Source of the DNA: Strix aluco
Taxonomy: Eukaryota > Chordata > Aves > Strigiformes > Strigidae
DNA: 64,000 nucleotides
Assembly: GCF_031877795.1 (NCBI RefSeq)
Contig: NC_133954.1
Coordinates: forward strand, 7,779,256-7,843,255
Direction of reading: 5' to 3'
The translations under genes and the position numbers were made by a program. Below are positions 21,101 through 32,699 of this stretch, one piece after another. The notes below the pieces were generated by a model. The model worked only from the letters and a program-made list of their open reading frames with translations, ran no database searches and was not told the origin of the DNA. Within the stretch, counting starts at the first letter, position 1. Every line of letters starts with the position of its first letter.

Positions 21101-24100
21101 CCGTGCATTGGCACGTCTGAGAGCTTGCAAAATGAGACTGAGACAGCACATTACAAAATAGTTTCCAGTTTTGCTTTTCGAACAGGAATTCAGCCTTCCT
21201 TCTTCCCTGAGTAACTCGATGCAGGGCGATGAATTGAAGTGTTGTTTGCATACTTCCCCTATAAAATATTGGTATGGTTTCATCTCTGTGCTTAAAACTC
21301 TCAGCCTCCTTCCTGCAGCCTGTGAGAATTACTTAATACCTTTACCAGGAAGACCACTTTCTCAAGAAGCTTTGATAAAACTAGGAAGTTTATTAGAAAA
21401 GAACTGTTGTGAAAGAGAACTTGGTATTTAAGGGTTTCAGTGGTGGTTACTTGTGTGTCTACTTGAGCAGCCCGTGTGATTAAATTCAGTGTGTTACTGT
21501 CAGATGAGTAAATATCCCAGTTCTGCAGATGTGGAGACCTGCCTGACACTGAGTGAGTGACAGCTGGGGGCAGAGCTCTGTGTTATTTCTGATCCAGACT
21601 ACTGCCTTAACCACAGGATCACCATTTCCCTTTTCAGTTCTTTTAGATTTTCTACATAATTTCCTCTTTTAAGGTTTTTCAGAGAGTGGATAGCATATGT
21701 TATAATAAAGGAGATAAGAACCAGTCACCTCTTTGTGGGTATATTGAAGCTACTACGAACAGGCAAAAAGCTGGGAATGCAAAAAATAGCAATTGGGAAA
21801 TCTTACTCACGATGTGTTTCTGATCACGTAAGCTAAGCAGGGAACAGAACGTAGCCAGTGTTTCAATTGGAGATGTCTCAGAATAATGATATATAAAATT
21901 AGTTCAGACTGAAAAATGATTCCTTCGAAGACAGCCCAAGCATGAAGGTATCAGCTTTCTGTTAAGCCTTAGATATCGTTAATAGTCCAAAGGTCTTATG
22001 ACACTTAAAATTAAAGCCTGCGTCCCGTTCAAACACTGATTTGGTGACTGGGCTCTGATTCTTATGTAACCCCTGTGATTTCAGCAGGTTAAGGTATCCC
22101 GCACCTCCCTTTCACAGCAGTTTCTGGAGGGCGCTTAAAGAAAATGCGTCGTGTGTCAACAGAGAGGTTGAATTTGATATTAGCTGCATGATGACCTAGT
22201 TCCCAGGGACCAGAAGGAGAACCAGTGCGTTGAGAAATGAGAGTGTGAAGGAAGGATGTTATCTAACTGTCCATTCTAGTTGCAGGTTTGTAATGGAAGA
22301 TGATTCATCAGCCATCACCAAGGAAACCGGGGAGTGTGTCAGAATATACTAGTTTACCTAGAGTTAGAGTTTGTGCCCCTTTCTTTTAGAAATCATATAT
22401 TTAGTAACTTAGGAGTTGTTAATTTGTAGGAAAATTCCTACTTGGCCTGAAATGTTGTCTCGTGTTCTGTGAAAATGTAAGCTTTTTGTCACCACCAGAA
22501 AACAACTGTGTTTTATACAGTGTCTCATGGATTTTAATTTACTCAAACGTATATTTTCATTGATTACAGTAATCCATCCACTCTGCCTACTGTTTAAAAA
22601 AACCACAGAAATAATGTTAGATTGTCACAGAAGATAAATTCAGTGGTTTAAATTAATTTAAGCTATTGTAACTTGTGATACGTTATGTTGCTGTCATAGC
22701 TCTTGGCTTTTCCCATCCCACAGAGAAATCATTTCCCAGGGGGCTGCAATTTAATCTGTGCCCTTTCTGGTGAGGAGGAGATAGACCTGCAGGAGGAAGA
22801 GTTTGTGGAGGATTTGCCAGGAGATGGCAGTGGAGCGGACTGCTGCCTGCTTCTGGAAGAAGCAAAAGAAGTGGATGAAGGAAGGCAGCTTCCTCCTCTG
22901 ACGGTATCGGTGTTGGAATCTGTGCATGAAGTAACTTACTGAATTAGATAGAAAACATTTCCAATTTGCAGCTTGTTTCTAATTAATCGCTAATGTCCGT
23001 GATCCCTCAACTTTTCACATTGCTTAAGTTGTATTTCCCTAACTAAAGCCACTGAACATAAGTCAGTGTTGCAGTTGCGGTGACTCTTCACTGTGGCTCT
23101 TGCCAGCAGAATTGTCTGAGCTTGGTTATGAATTGCACTGAGACAGAGCCCAGAGAGGTTTTTTCTTGAGTATTTTCTAAATATGCTCAGCAACTTGAGG
23201 CTGCAGTGAGAGATTTGTCACCTCTGTCAGTCTCTTTAGAAACCGTTGTGATGATTGGTGTCAGTTATATTGGATGACTGGCAAGCAGTAGGAGGATTTT
23301 TAGGCTTGGTTTATGATAAAGCAGACAGAGATTGAACTTCCATGTGAAAGAATAGGATTTCCAGCTGACAGTGCAATGTGTTTTACGAAGTGGGCTGCAG
23401 TTATTGAGAGCATCATCTTGCTCTGCTCATCAGCATGGTGGTGTGAGAGTGGCCAGAGCGGCCGGTACCGCTGGCCTGTACTGTGTGGAGATGGGGGCCA
23501 TTATCTGTGCCACCTCAGCAGCAGCTTATCCCACCTGATAAAAAGCCCAATCTTGTTGCCTGTTTTTCCTGATTCCTACATGTTATATAAAACAAAACAC
23601 ATAAAATGCTTTGGCTCCTGATGGGTGATGTCCTCACCTCTCCTACCAAGTCCTTGTTTCTTCCTTAGTGACTTTTAGCATTAAATACAAAACTGAAGCC
23701 TGTGTCAACAGGAGAAACTGAGGGAGACCTCAGCTCAGACTGGTGTACCCCGCACTGAGCAAAGTTGGCCACTTTGTCAGGTGTCCCGACTGCTGCAATT
23801 GAGAGGGGGACGGGACCCACAAGAGATGCTTGGGAAGGTCACCCCACGTGGTGAGATGAAATGAATGGAGTTTGCTGTCTTCTGGCTTGTTGGTTCTTGA
23901 GGTTTTTCCTGATACCGACCATCTAAGTATTATTCAGCCATCAAAAATTTACTGCTATAAAAGAAATACTGTTTGTTAGAGACTACTGTGTTGAGGAGCT
24001 GGCACGAGGTGAGCAGCTGCAATCGAAGTTTTCTTATCCACATGCCTTGAGGACTGAGCTATAGGGATTCACTCCCTCATGAGTAAAGGAAAGCTTCGGT

Positions 24101-25400
24101 TTTACTCAGAGCTTCCCCAAAATACGTATTGCAGACCATGGGTGCTGGTGCAAGGAGGTCTGACACGGGTGGCCAGCTTGATTTTGTGGGGGCTACTGAA
24201 CTAGTCTTAACCAAACTTGTTGTGTGGGCCGCAGGATGGAAATAAAGCAGGGCGGGGACGGGTCAGCCGGGCAGCAACGTGGACGTTGTGGGTTTAGGGT
24301 TGCTCATCTGCTGATGCAATCCACTTGGTGAAAAAACAGGACAAACTTGGAGAGAAGAGTGTGCATCAGTGTGTTTCTTGTAGTATGAGGATGTTACACC
24401 CATGACGGGGAATCCGTGTGTTCATAGGAGGTTGCCTGTCTATTCAGGGGTTGCCAGGAGCCAGGTCAGCCCAATGCAGAAAGCACTGTCCTCGCTTGCT
24501 CTCCGGGGTTCTTAACAGTGGAAAATCACTGGGATAGAGGATCACCCTTGCCAAACTCCTCCGTCTGTGATGTTTCTGGAATGATCTTTGCCCTGCTGCC
24601 TTTCAGTGGGAAGGAGACAGAAGGCAGCACAGCATTTGCCCTTTGGAGTTTCCCACTTGCCCTGTGCCCACTGACAAATCAGTCGAACACGTCTCCTGGG
24701 TTAACAGGAGCTGCTGGAACTCCAAAGGGGGGGGAACTTGAAAGGAGAAACAGCAAAACCCACGCAGTGCAGAGGAAACAGGGTGTGCTCTGCATCAAAA
24801 AGCCAGAATGTCTCAGACTAAATAGATGATAAAATATTTCCTTGATAACCAGGGCTGTTTCTCAGGAGAGGCGGGTGTCTGCAGGCAGCGTCGGTATGTA
24901 AAGGTCGGTGTCCTGTAGCAACCGGGAGCAAGGGCTGTAAGAAAGGTCTCGGAATAGCAATGGTTTGGCTGCAGAAATGCTCAGAGCTCTCTTCTTGGCT
25001 GGGGCTGGAACTGAATTTTGCCGAAATGGGGAAACTTTCGAACTTTGGGGGCTATGGCTTGAGCACCGGGGCAACGTGGCGTTCCCCGAGCAGCCAGCGC
25101 AGGGCCTGACGGCCCTTGTCCAGCCCACATAGGGAGCAGAAAACTGGGGTTTTTTGCAGACCTTTTGAATTTTGTTTGCGTCCTTCCATTCTTAGACATT
25201 TTTAATTAAAAGGCAAGACAAAACCCAACCTCTGGTGGTCTCTAACTACATGTTTTTAAGGCCCTGCCGCTGTGTCCCCTCCCTGCCCACACCCTCTGCC
25301 TCCAGCCTTTGAACAAACTGCCCTTATTTTTTAATCACAGGCGACTCTGGTACCAGCGAGACACCAAAGCTGCCACTTAACCACCCTCCCGGAGCCCACG
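15111..25400. other. ZNF652 to PHOSPHO1 intergenic stretch
   Basis: Mostly AT-rich, without a recognisable gene. It may include the tail of the ZNF652 3'UTR. Contents noted: a CR1 tail at about 16996-17215, T-runs at 15689 and 18727, and one coding-like acidic open segment bounded by splice-like sites at 22724-22903. From about 24.5 kb GC content rises towards the CpG island. Confidence 0.5.
16996..17215 (-). mobile_element. CR1 LINE 3' fragment, antisense
   Basis: Contains the reverse complement of the bird CR1 3' region: ttggaagggacc, atcatcgagtccaactcc, then a diverged gggcagcctgtgccagtg and agtgaagaaccttttcctaa. It is truncated to about 220 bp, as most bird CR1 copies are. There is no coding capacity. 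Confidence 0.88.
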
Positions 25401-27200
25401 AGGGTATTTTTGGGCTGTGGACGCGCATGCCGGGGCTACCCTGCTTGTGTTGGGGCCTCGCACCCTGCAATTCCGTGTCCCGGGGCAGAGCCGGCACCTA
25501 AAATTATCCTCGGCTCCCCGCTCACCCCCCCGGGTGCGGGCAGTGGCGGGGCTGGACCGGCCGGGGCCGGGTGGGGGCTCGGTGAGGCTCTTTCCCCCGG
25601 AGCTCGAAAGGCGGAGCTGCCACTGGGGCAGCGTTTTTGGGGAGAGTTTTTGTGGTTTTGGGGTTTTTTTGGTCCCCTGAGCTCCTTGGCCTCGGGGGCT
25701 GAACGCTGCACTCAGCCCTTATTTTGGGGCAAAATCCCCCCAAAATGGCTAAATTACAAAATGGCTCCATTGGTTATTTCTAGGAGTTGGGTGACTATTG
25801 CCGGTTTGGCAACTTTCGGGAGCAAAGCGCTAGCGCGGTATTAGCGGGGGGGGGGGGGGGGGGGGGGGCGGCGGGAAGAGCCCGATTCCCAGCTCCCCCC
25901 GCCCCGCGGGGTGGGGGCGTGGCTCCAGCAGGGCCCTCCCCTTTGCTGCGCGCCGCCGCGGCTGCCATTGGCTGGGCGGGCGGTGACGTCCGGGGACTGC
26001 GGCGGTTCCGCGGGGCCGCGCCGCGGCTCCGTTTGCGTCGCCTTAAAGGGGCCGCGCTCGGGGCAGCCCCGGCAGCGGCGCCGGCCCCGCCGCACCGGAC
26101 CGCGCACCCGCCGCGCCGCCCTCCCGAGCCGCCGGTGCCCGGCCCCGTTCACGGCCGAGACCCCCGGGCTGCCACCGCACCCACCGGCACCGGCGCGAAC
26201 CGGGCGCTCCCGGGAGGTTCCGACCCGGTAAGGAGGCTCCGGGGACTGATCAGGCGTGAGTCTGTACCGGCCCGGCTGGTACCGGGAGGTGCCGACCTGG
26301 CAGGAGGCTCCGAGGACTGGTGCAGTGGATGTCGGCACTGGGAGCCCATCCGCTAACGGCTGGTGCCGGTACCGGGAGGTGCCCGCTCGGTGGGGGTCTC
26401 CGCTGGCTGCAGCGGCTGGTGCCGGTACCGGGAGGTGCCGATCCGGTAGGACCCTGCGGGAACCGGGGCGGCTGTTGCCGGTACCGGTGGGTCTCCACCT
26501 GGTTGGACCCTCGGAGGACCGGTGCGGCTGGTGCCGGGACCGGGAGATGCCAAGCGGGCAGCAGCCTCCAAGCACCGATCGTGCATGAGTCAGCCCCGTT
26601 GCGGCTGTCACCGGTACCGGGAGGACCCGAGGAGTGGCCGGGCGTGAGTCGGCACCGGTCCCTCTCCCCGGGCAGCGGGCTGGGACTTGCCGGTACCGGA
26701 GCCGGAGCAGCAGCCTCTGGCAGTCCCGGCACCACCGGCCGCAGGGAGCTGACACCGGGCTGGCACCGGTGCCCCGGAGGGCGAGAGGCCGAGGGATGCG
26801 TGTGCCCAGCGGCGGGTCCGGCACTGCCACCGCAGTGCGGGGGGAACCGGGCTCTGGTTTTGGGCTCCCACAAACCAGCCGCTGATCCGGCACCCACCAC
26901 CTGCCAGCCGCAGCGTTTTGGGGCCAAAACCACCTGTTTCAGGCGGTTTTTTTGTTGCAAAGCAGAGAGCTCCGGCCCTGACGGCTGCAGCGGGAGCCCT
27001 TGGCTGCGGTAACGCCGCGGCTTCCTGGCAGGCGGCAGGAAAAATAAACACCATAAAAAAAAAAAAAAAAAGGAACATCCCCATAACCCGAGGTGACCGG
27101 CCGCGGCGTCGCCAGCCGTGCGGGTGGGGAGGGTGAGCCTCAGCCCCGGGGAGGGTGTTCCCGTTCCCGAGCCGCGGAGCACAAGAAGAGGTGAGGTGGC
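25400..27200 (+). promoter_or_regulatory. PHOSPHO1: CpG island, probable PHOSPHO1 promoter and non-coding exon 1
   Basis: Very GC- and CpG-rich block. In order it holds CCATTGG (inverted CCAAT, 25965-25971), a GC box (25974-25980), TGACGTC (CRE-like, 25984-25990) and a TTAAA at 26043. A possible splice donor GTAAGG is at 26228. This suggests a start near 26070 and a non-coding first exon of about 160 nt. Human PHOSPHO1, as I recall it, also starts several kb before its coding exon, and no other gene nearby on this strand needs a promoter here. A G23 run is at 25846-25868. Confidence 0.6.
26195..26720. repeat. GC-rich minisatellite, 56-bp core period, diverged
   Basis: Units starting GCTGGTGCCGG or close variants begin at 26275, 26359, 26415, 26471 and 26527. 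The last three spacings are exactly 56 bp; outer units are irregular (84 and 77 bp). Most units carry GGTACCGG, often as the palindrome CCGGTACCGG. Long open frames on both strands across this block come from its composition and period, not from genes. Confidence 0.85.
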
Positions 27201-30200
27201 ACCTCGGTGCGGGGGGGTGGGGGGGTCGGGGCTGGCTGAGATGCCCCTCCGAGTTCATCTGTCTGGTGATTTCTTATTAATTTGCTCATTTCCTTCTGCT
27301 TCGGGGGCTGTGTGGATGGCCAGGGCTGGGAGCGGGTCAGGTTTTATTCCAGGAGTGGTGAAATTGTTTCATGATCCCGATGACGTGCTTGATGGTGCCG
27401 GGGCGGGGGGTTTTCCCCACCTTTGGTTTTGGGGCAGCAGGACTCTGTCCTCTTGGTTTGTTCCTTAATACCGTCCTGGGGGGCAGACAAACAAATATGG
27501 CAAAGATCAGTGGTTGGGTTTTGACTTAAAACCAAATATGTTGTACACAACAGAAACATCAAATGTTTTTTTAAGGTTAAAAGCAGTCAAGAGCAGAGTA
27601 CGCTGGGGTATTAAAACAGCCCAGGGACTGTGCCTGCAATTGGGAAATGCCCCCGTGCCCCCTCGCTTTCGAGGCTCCACAGTTCCCAGCTCCAAAATCG
27701 GGTGCTGATCCCCGGCCACGCTCACTTGGGTGCGATGGGGGCTCGTGTAGGGCCTGATGCTGCGGCGGAGGGTGGGTGCGTAGCGCAGTGCTGCTCTTCT
27801 CCGTGCAGCTCATCCTGCGCTGAACCCGGTACAGGATGAAGCCCGACATCTCACGACAGTGAGGAGGTCTGTGGCGATGTGCAGCAAGGGCCGGTCCGCA
27901 GAGATAACGAGGGCAACGAATATTGCTGGGCTTCAGCCTTTCCTCCCTGGGCCTCTTCGGGGCAGAAGGATCCTGGGGATGGCTGGAGGTATTGCGTGAG
28001 GGGAAGAAACCATCAAGATTTGGGGAATAAACTACCCTGGGAAATTATTCTCGCAGCTCACCCCTTTTATCAGGCATATTTTTGACCCTCATCCCAAATT
28101 CAGTTTGTCTAAGCCTTTATGTTTGACGTAATTAATGAGCAAATATCTGTTTTATTTTCTGTTTCAACATTCAGGCTTTGCATAATGTTAGGAAGCGCGG
28201 CCGCTTTTCTTTTATTTTGGAGGGAGTCCCTTTTTTGCAGAAGGTGGACGGACGCGCTCCCAGGAGACAGCCGCCGGGTGAGTCATCTCCGCGCAGAAAT
28301 AGCTCTGCTGGGAGCGGTGACAGGGTCCTGCAGGGATTTCACTTCTCCCTACCCCGGATGGAGCCAGCTGCTCCATCCCACGCCGCTAGCGGTGTGCCCA
28401 CGGGCACTGCCGGCTCCTGGCTGGATAGAACGAGGTAATTTAGGGCTGGGAGATTTGCTAAGTATTTTTTTTTTTTCTCCTCTCCGCTCCCCTCCTACGC
28501 AGGGCAGAGTGAGGGTTTGAGGTGGCTGCTGCCAGACCCCACAGCTCAGCCCGCTCGTCTTTAGCTGGAGAGGACAAACGCTGGTTTATTCCGTCGCTCC
28601 TAACGCTGGTATTTCCCTTTTCTGTGTCGTAAGGGGAAAACAGCACATGGGGATGTGATTTGCCCAGTAGCCCCCAGAGGCCAGTGGTGAGAAGTCCTAT
28701 CCTAGACCTTTATTCTTTATTATTTATAAATAAAGCTGGCTGAGATTTTAATTTCTCCTTTGCATAAAAGCAATGCACATTTTGCAACAATTAATAGCAG
28801 CGTTAGGGACGGCTGAGAGCAGGAGGCGGCTCTTGCGGAAGCGTGGCAGGGATGCTCCGATCTCCTGCCGGTAGATGGGGGCAGCAATTGTCCAAGCTGA
28901 CTTCACAGATTATCATTTTCCTTAGAAATCCTTTAGAAAATGGTCCGGTGGCCTCTCTTCTCCCCCACAAGCCACGAAGGGGAAGCAGCCCAAGGGGTGC
29001 TTGGCGCAGAGCCCTGGGCTGGGGGAGGCTCTGTGCAGCAGCGGTGGCAGTGCTGGGGACACCGGGGCAAGGAGCCCCCTGAAGCAACTGATTTTGTTTC
29101 CCAGCCCTTGGGAGCGGCTGGATTTATCCCTGCTGGGGCTGTGGGTGCCCATGGTGCTTCAGGGAGAGCAAAGTGATGCCAGGGAGGTGGGGAGGGGAGG
29201 CGAGAGCTCGCAGGGAGCTCTGCTGAGGACAAGTTAACGTGAGATCAGGGTGGCTGATGCTGCTTCCAACCTTGCGCCGGTCAGCTCTCGAAGGAGGGAG
29301 AGCTAAAATAAGAAGCCAAAAGAGACCAAACTGACTTTTCCCCAGCTCGTAGGTCGTTTTTTTATGTACATAACAAAACATTAATTCAGGAGAGGTGGCT
29401 AAATTGAAGGTGTTTGGGGAACCTCAGCCTCCATAGATGGTGTGTTCGGGTCTGTGTTTGCCCGAAATCCAAGATGTGTGCTGTTAGCCTTTCCCTTATG
29501 CAAAACACAAAAACCTTGGGTCCAGAAGAGCTTTTTGAGGGGCAGTTAACTCCGCATGTCCACGTCATCCCTTACAGCTACCCGTAACGGCGTCCACGGG
29601 GTTAACCAGCCATTCCAGGGCTCTCCCTGTTCTGCTGCAAAGTCTTCTTAAGGCTTAGACCCAAATTATTTTCTCACCTCTGGCAGCTTTTCAGAATATA
29701 ATGATGAAAATTACAATTACTCTTTCATGTTTAATCTTTTTTGGATTTTTTTTTTTGGGCCTGAAAATCACGGTGGCTAATGCAATCCCAGACTGGCTGT
29801 GGCATTATTTGGCTTCAGCTGATGTCTGTAAATAAACATCAGCTTTTGATGGAAGCTCCTACAAAGAAATAACTAGTGTTTGGCTTGAAGGTTTCACAAA
29901 AAGTCGCTTTTACAAGATTCCAACGCAGGGTTTAATTTTGAGTGCCCGCTTCCTTTTGCAGTATGCCACCTTGGAGTTGCAGTTGTGGTTTATTATTTTA
30001 GCAGAGTCATGAATCGCATTTGTGCCCAAAATAGTTTGATGCTGGGCTTCAAACCAGACAAATCCCACACAGATCACCTTCAGATGAAAAATTCTTCCTG
30101 TTGTCATGCTGATGACAAAAAAATCATTGAAATCCTCCTAGCCCCAGCTAAGGTGAGCTACTGGTGGCCAGTTAAAATTTCCCGTTGTCCCAGTGTGCTA

Positions 30201-31750
30201 TTCCTCCCGCTAACCATCTGGCTGAGTTTCCAGCCAGGTTTGGCTGTGAGGTTGTTTTTTTGAGGTTTCCCATCTCTCTGCTTTGATGGTTGTGGACCAC
30301 AAGAGGTCGGCAAAATTCAGGAGACATAACCCGGGCTCTGCCTTCGCTCTGGGGCAGCAGACTGGCACATCCTCACCGGAGCTGCCTGGGCACCCGGTTT
30401 CATTCCAGGATAATTACTCCATTAAAAGAAACACCCCAAACTAATTATACTGGAAGAAAATCAGGGCAATTTTGGAACAGGGCATGTGTTGCCGGGGTTT
30501 ATTGCCGAGCCGTTCTGCTGGCTGCTTTCACATGCAGCAAAGCCCGGGCGCTCGGGGGAATTAAGAGGGATCAGAAGCATTAAACGGGCTCTGCCCGCTC
30601 ACCCCACTCTCCTTTAATTCCTCCGTTCATGGTACGAAAGGTCCCGAGCTCAGAAGGTCACTGCAGGACGTAGAGCCCAGCCGTGCCATTTGGTTGCCGT
30701 GCCCAAAGGTGGCAGCTGGGGAAAACCCAAGCCATTAACCAAACTCCCCCCTTTTTTTGTGATTTGCAGCCAGGAGAGCAGCTCTGAGAGCCCTCAGCGC
30801 TGCCTTCAGCAACACGCTGCCTGCAGAGGGATGGTCTTAAAATGAAAAGGTGCTGCGAGGGCGTTGGGCTGCCATGCCTGTTTAAGGTCAGTGCCATTCC
30901 CACCCGTTTTGTCCTCTCTGAATGGGGCTGTCCCGTCTTTTCTCAGGGGCAGGGAGCAGGAATTGGGTCCCCATTCTGCAAACCTCTGGCCACAGGCAGC
31001 GCGGGAGCAGCCGGGAGGTGAGCGGGTGCTGCCGGGGCTGTGGTGGCTTTAGCCGAGGGGAGCGGGTGGGCACCGGGAGGCTGGGCCGGGGCTCACTGGC
31101 TTTGCACCGTGTTGGCAAAGTGGGTTTAGTCTGGGTTTAGAGCAGGGCAGGAGGTGGCTCTGAGTTATCCCAGGCTTTTCAGGAGCCTGCAGTGCCTGCA
31201 GAGCCCAACCCAGGGGGAAACTGCATCCAGGTGATGGAGCAAAAATCAACCTGCAAAATGTTTTCCTCTGTGGGGAAGAGCCAGAGTTGTCCTGGCAGCA
31301 GGAGGCATTTGCAGGGACACAAACCCCTTTTCAGAGGTGGGACAGGAGCAGATTGGGGGGTAAACAAACACACACACACACACACACACACCCCTCCCCT
31401 GCACCCAACACCCCGAGGCTCAGTCTGTCCCCACGTCCCTTGGGAGGATGCGTGCGGCAGCCACTTGGCACAGTGACCGCCTTGACTGCAGGAACAGGAT
31501 TAGCAGTGACAAAATGATCTCTTTATAGGCAGGATAAACGCCTTAGGGCCAGGGCTGAGGTATGTCAGCAGGGGATTAGCCCCCCCCCTCCAAGCCCAGC
31601 TGGGCTAATAAGCTGCCTGGGGTAAAGTAGCCAAGGGGCATCGCTGTGGGGCTGGCAGCCTCTTGCTGCTGTGGTTGCCACCATGGCTGTGTCACATCTG
31701 AAGCAAAGTGCCTTGACCTAACGGCTGGGCGTTCTCCTTCCGCCTCGCAG
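27200..31750 (+). other. PHOSPHO1: PHOSPHO1 intron(s), probable
   Basis: Sequence between the CpG island and the coding exon. I found no frame with recognisable protein similarity. It ends at a good acceptor (gttctccttccgcctcgcag, to 31750). A CA dinucleotide run lies at about 31369-31390. Other non-coding exons may be present; a donor-like GAG/GTGAGG near 27190 is one candidate. Confidence 0.5.
31369..31391. repeat. (CA)n microsatellite
   Basis: About eleven CA dinucleotides, interrupting PHOSPHO1 intronic sequence and ending in a C-rich run. Confidence 0.95.
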
Positions 31751-31759
31751 GGTGTTGGT

Positions 31760-32512
31760 ATGGCCAGCCCCCGGCCTCCCAAATATCTCCTCGTCTTCGA
31801 TTTCGACGAGACCATCATCAATGAGAACAGCGATGACTCCATCGTCCGAGCAGCGCCGGGGCAGGCGCTTCCAGAGCACATCCGACAGACCTTCCGCGAG
31901 GGCTTCTACAACGAGTACATGCAGCGCGTCCTGGCGTACATGGGGGACCAGGGGGTCAAGATGGGGGACTTCAAGACTGTCTACGAGAACATTCCCCTGT
32001 CCCCCGGCATGCCGGACCTCTTCCAGTTCCTCTCCAAGAACCACGAGCTCTTCGAGATCATCCTCATCTCTGATGCCAACATGTTTGGCATCGAATGCAA
32101 TCTGAGGGCAGCTGGTTTCTACTCCCTCTTCCGCAAGATTTTCAGCAACCCATCCGGCTTTGACAAGAGGGGGTACTTCACCTTGGGGCCCTACCACAGC
32201 CACAAGTGCCTTGACTGCCCGGCCAACATGTGCAAACGCAAAATCCTAACAGAGTACCTGGCGGAAAGAGCCCAGGAGGAGGTGGAGTTCGAGAGGGTCT
32301 TCTACGTCGGAGATGGTGCCAATGACTTCTGCCCTTCCGTGACTTTGACTTCAGCTGATGTGGCTTTCCCGCGGAAGGGCTACCCCATGCACCGGATGAC
32401 CCAAGAGATGGAGAAGAAGCAGCCTGGAACCTTCCAGGCCACTGTCGTCCCGTGGGAGTCAGCTGCGGAAGTTGCCCGCTATCTCCAGGAGATCCTCAAG
32501 AAGAAGTGTTGA
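31760..32512 (+). CDS. PHOSPHO1: PHOSPHO1, phosphoethanolamine/phosphocholine phosphatase
   Basis: A 250-residue HAD-superfamily phosphatase in one coding exon. Motif I is DFDET (Asp14 and Asp16, nucleophile and acid/base), motif II is the Ser of LISDAN (Ser104), and motif IV is GDGANDFCP (184-192), which binds Mg2+. Family knowledge: it releases phosphate from phosphoethanolamine and phosphocholine in matrix vesicles of chondrocytes and osteoblasts and supports bone mineralisation; the protein was first described from chicken. The AUG at 31760 lies nine bases after a clear acceptor at 31750 and opens [18 protein letters not shown]. The frame is open upstream to 31646, but that part lies before the acceptor and has no family similarity. 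It converges on ABI3, whose 3' end is about 2 kb downstream. Confidence 0.97.
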   Translation: MASPRPPKYLLVFDFDETIINENSDDSIVRAAPGQALPEHIRQTFREGFYNEYMQRVLAYMGDQGVKMGDFKTVYENIPLSPGMPDLFQFLSKNHELFEIILISDANMFGIECNLRAAGFYSLFRKIFSNPSGFDKRGYFTLGPYHSHKCLDCPANMCKRKILTEYLAERAQEEVEFERVFYVGDGANDFCPSVTLTSADVAFPRKGYPMHRMTQEMEKKQPGTFQATVVPWESAAEVARYLQEILKKKC

Positions 32513-32670
32513 GGATGGCTTGGAAGAGACTTGCTTCCCATAAGTAGCTGGGAAAGGAGAAGCTTGGGGGGGTCACGTCCTGTACCCCACGCTCATCGGC
32601 ACTGCTCGCTCGGCCCCCACTCGTGGGTTGCTTTCCTGCCTTTCCTCTCTGAGCTCCTTTCTCCCTGGTG

Positions 32671-32676
32671 ATTAAA
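32671..32676 (+). terminator. PHOSPHO1: PHOSPHO1 poly(A) signal candidate
   Basis: ATTAAA lies 159 nt after the stop. It is the common variant hexamer, and a T/C-rich stretch follows it. A later site nearer 33.8 kb cannot be excluded. Confidence 0.45.
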
Positions 32677-32699
32677 GCACTTTCTCTAGGTCCCCCCTT

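Noticed and set aside
25841-27258. Several long open frames on both strands, up to 350 codons
   Set aside because: High GC depletes stops and the 56-bp minisatellite repeats the same residues; no domain or family signature appears.
31646-31759. Upstream in-frame extension of PHOSPHO1 by 38 codons
   Set aside because: It lies before a clear splice acceptor at 31750 and has no similarity to the family's N-terminus.
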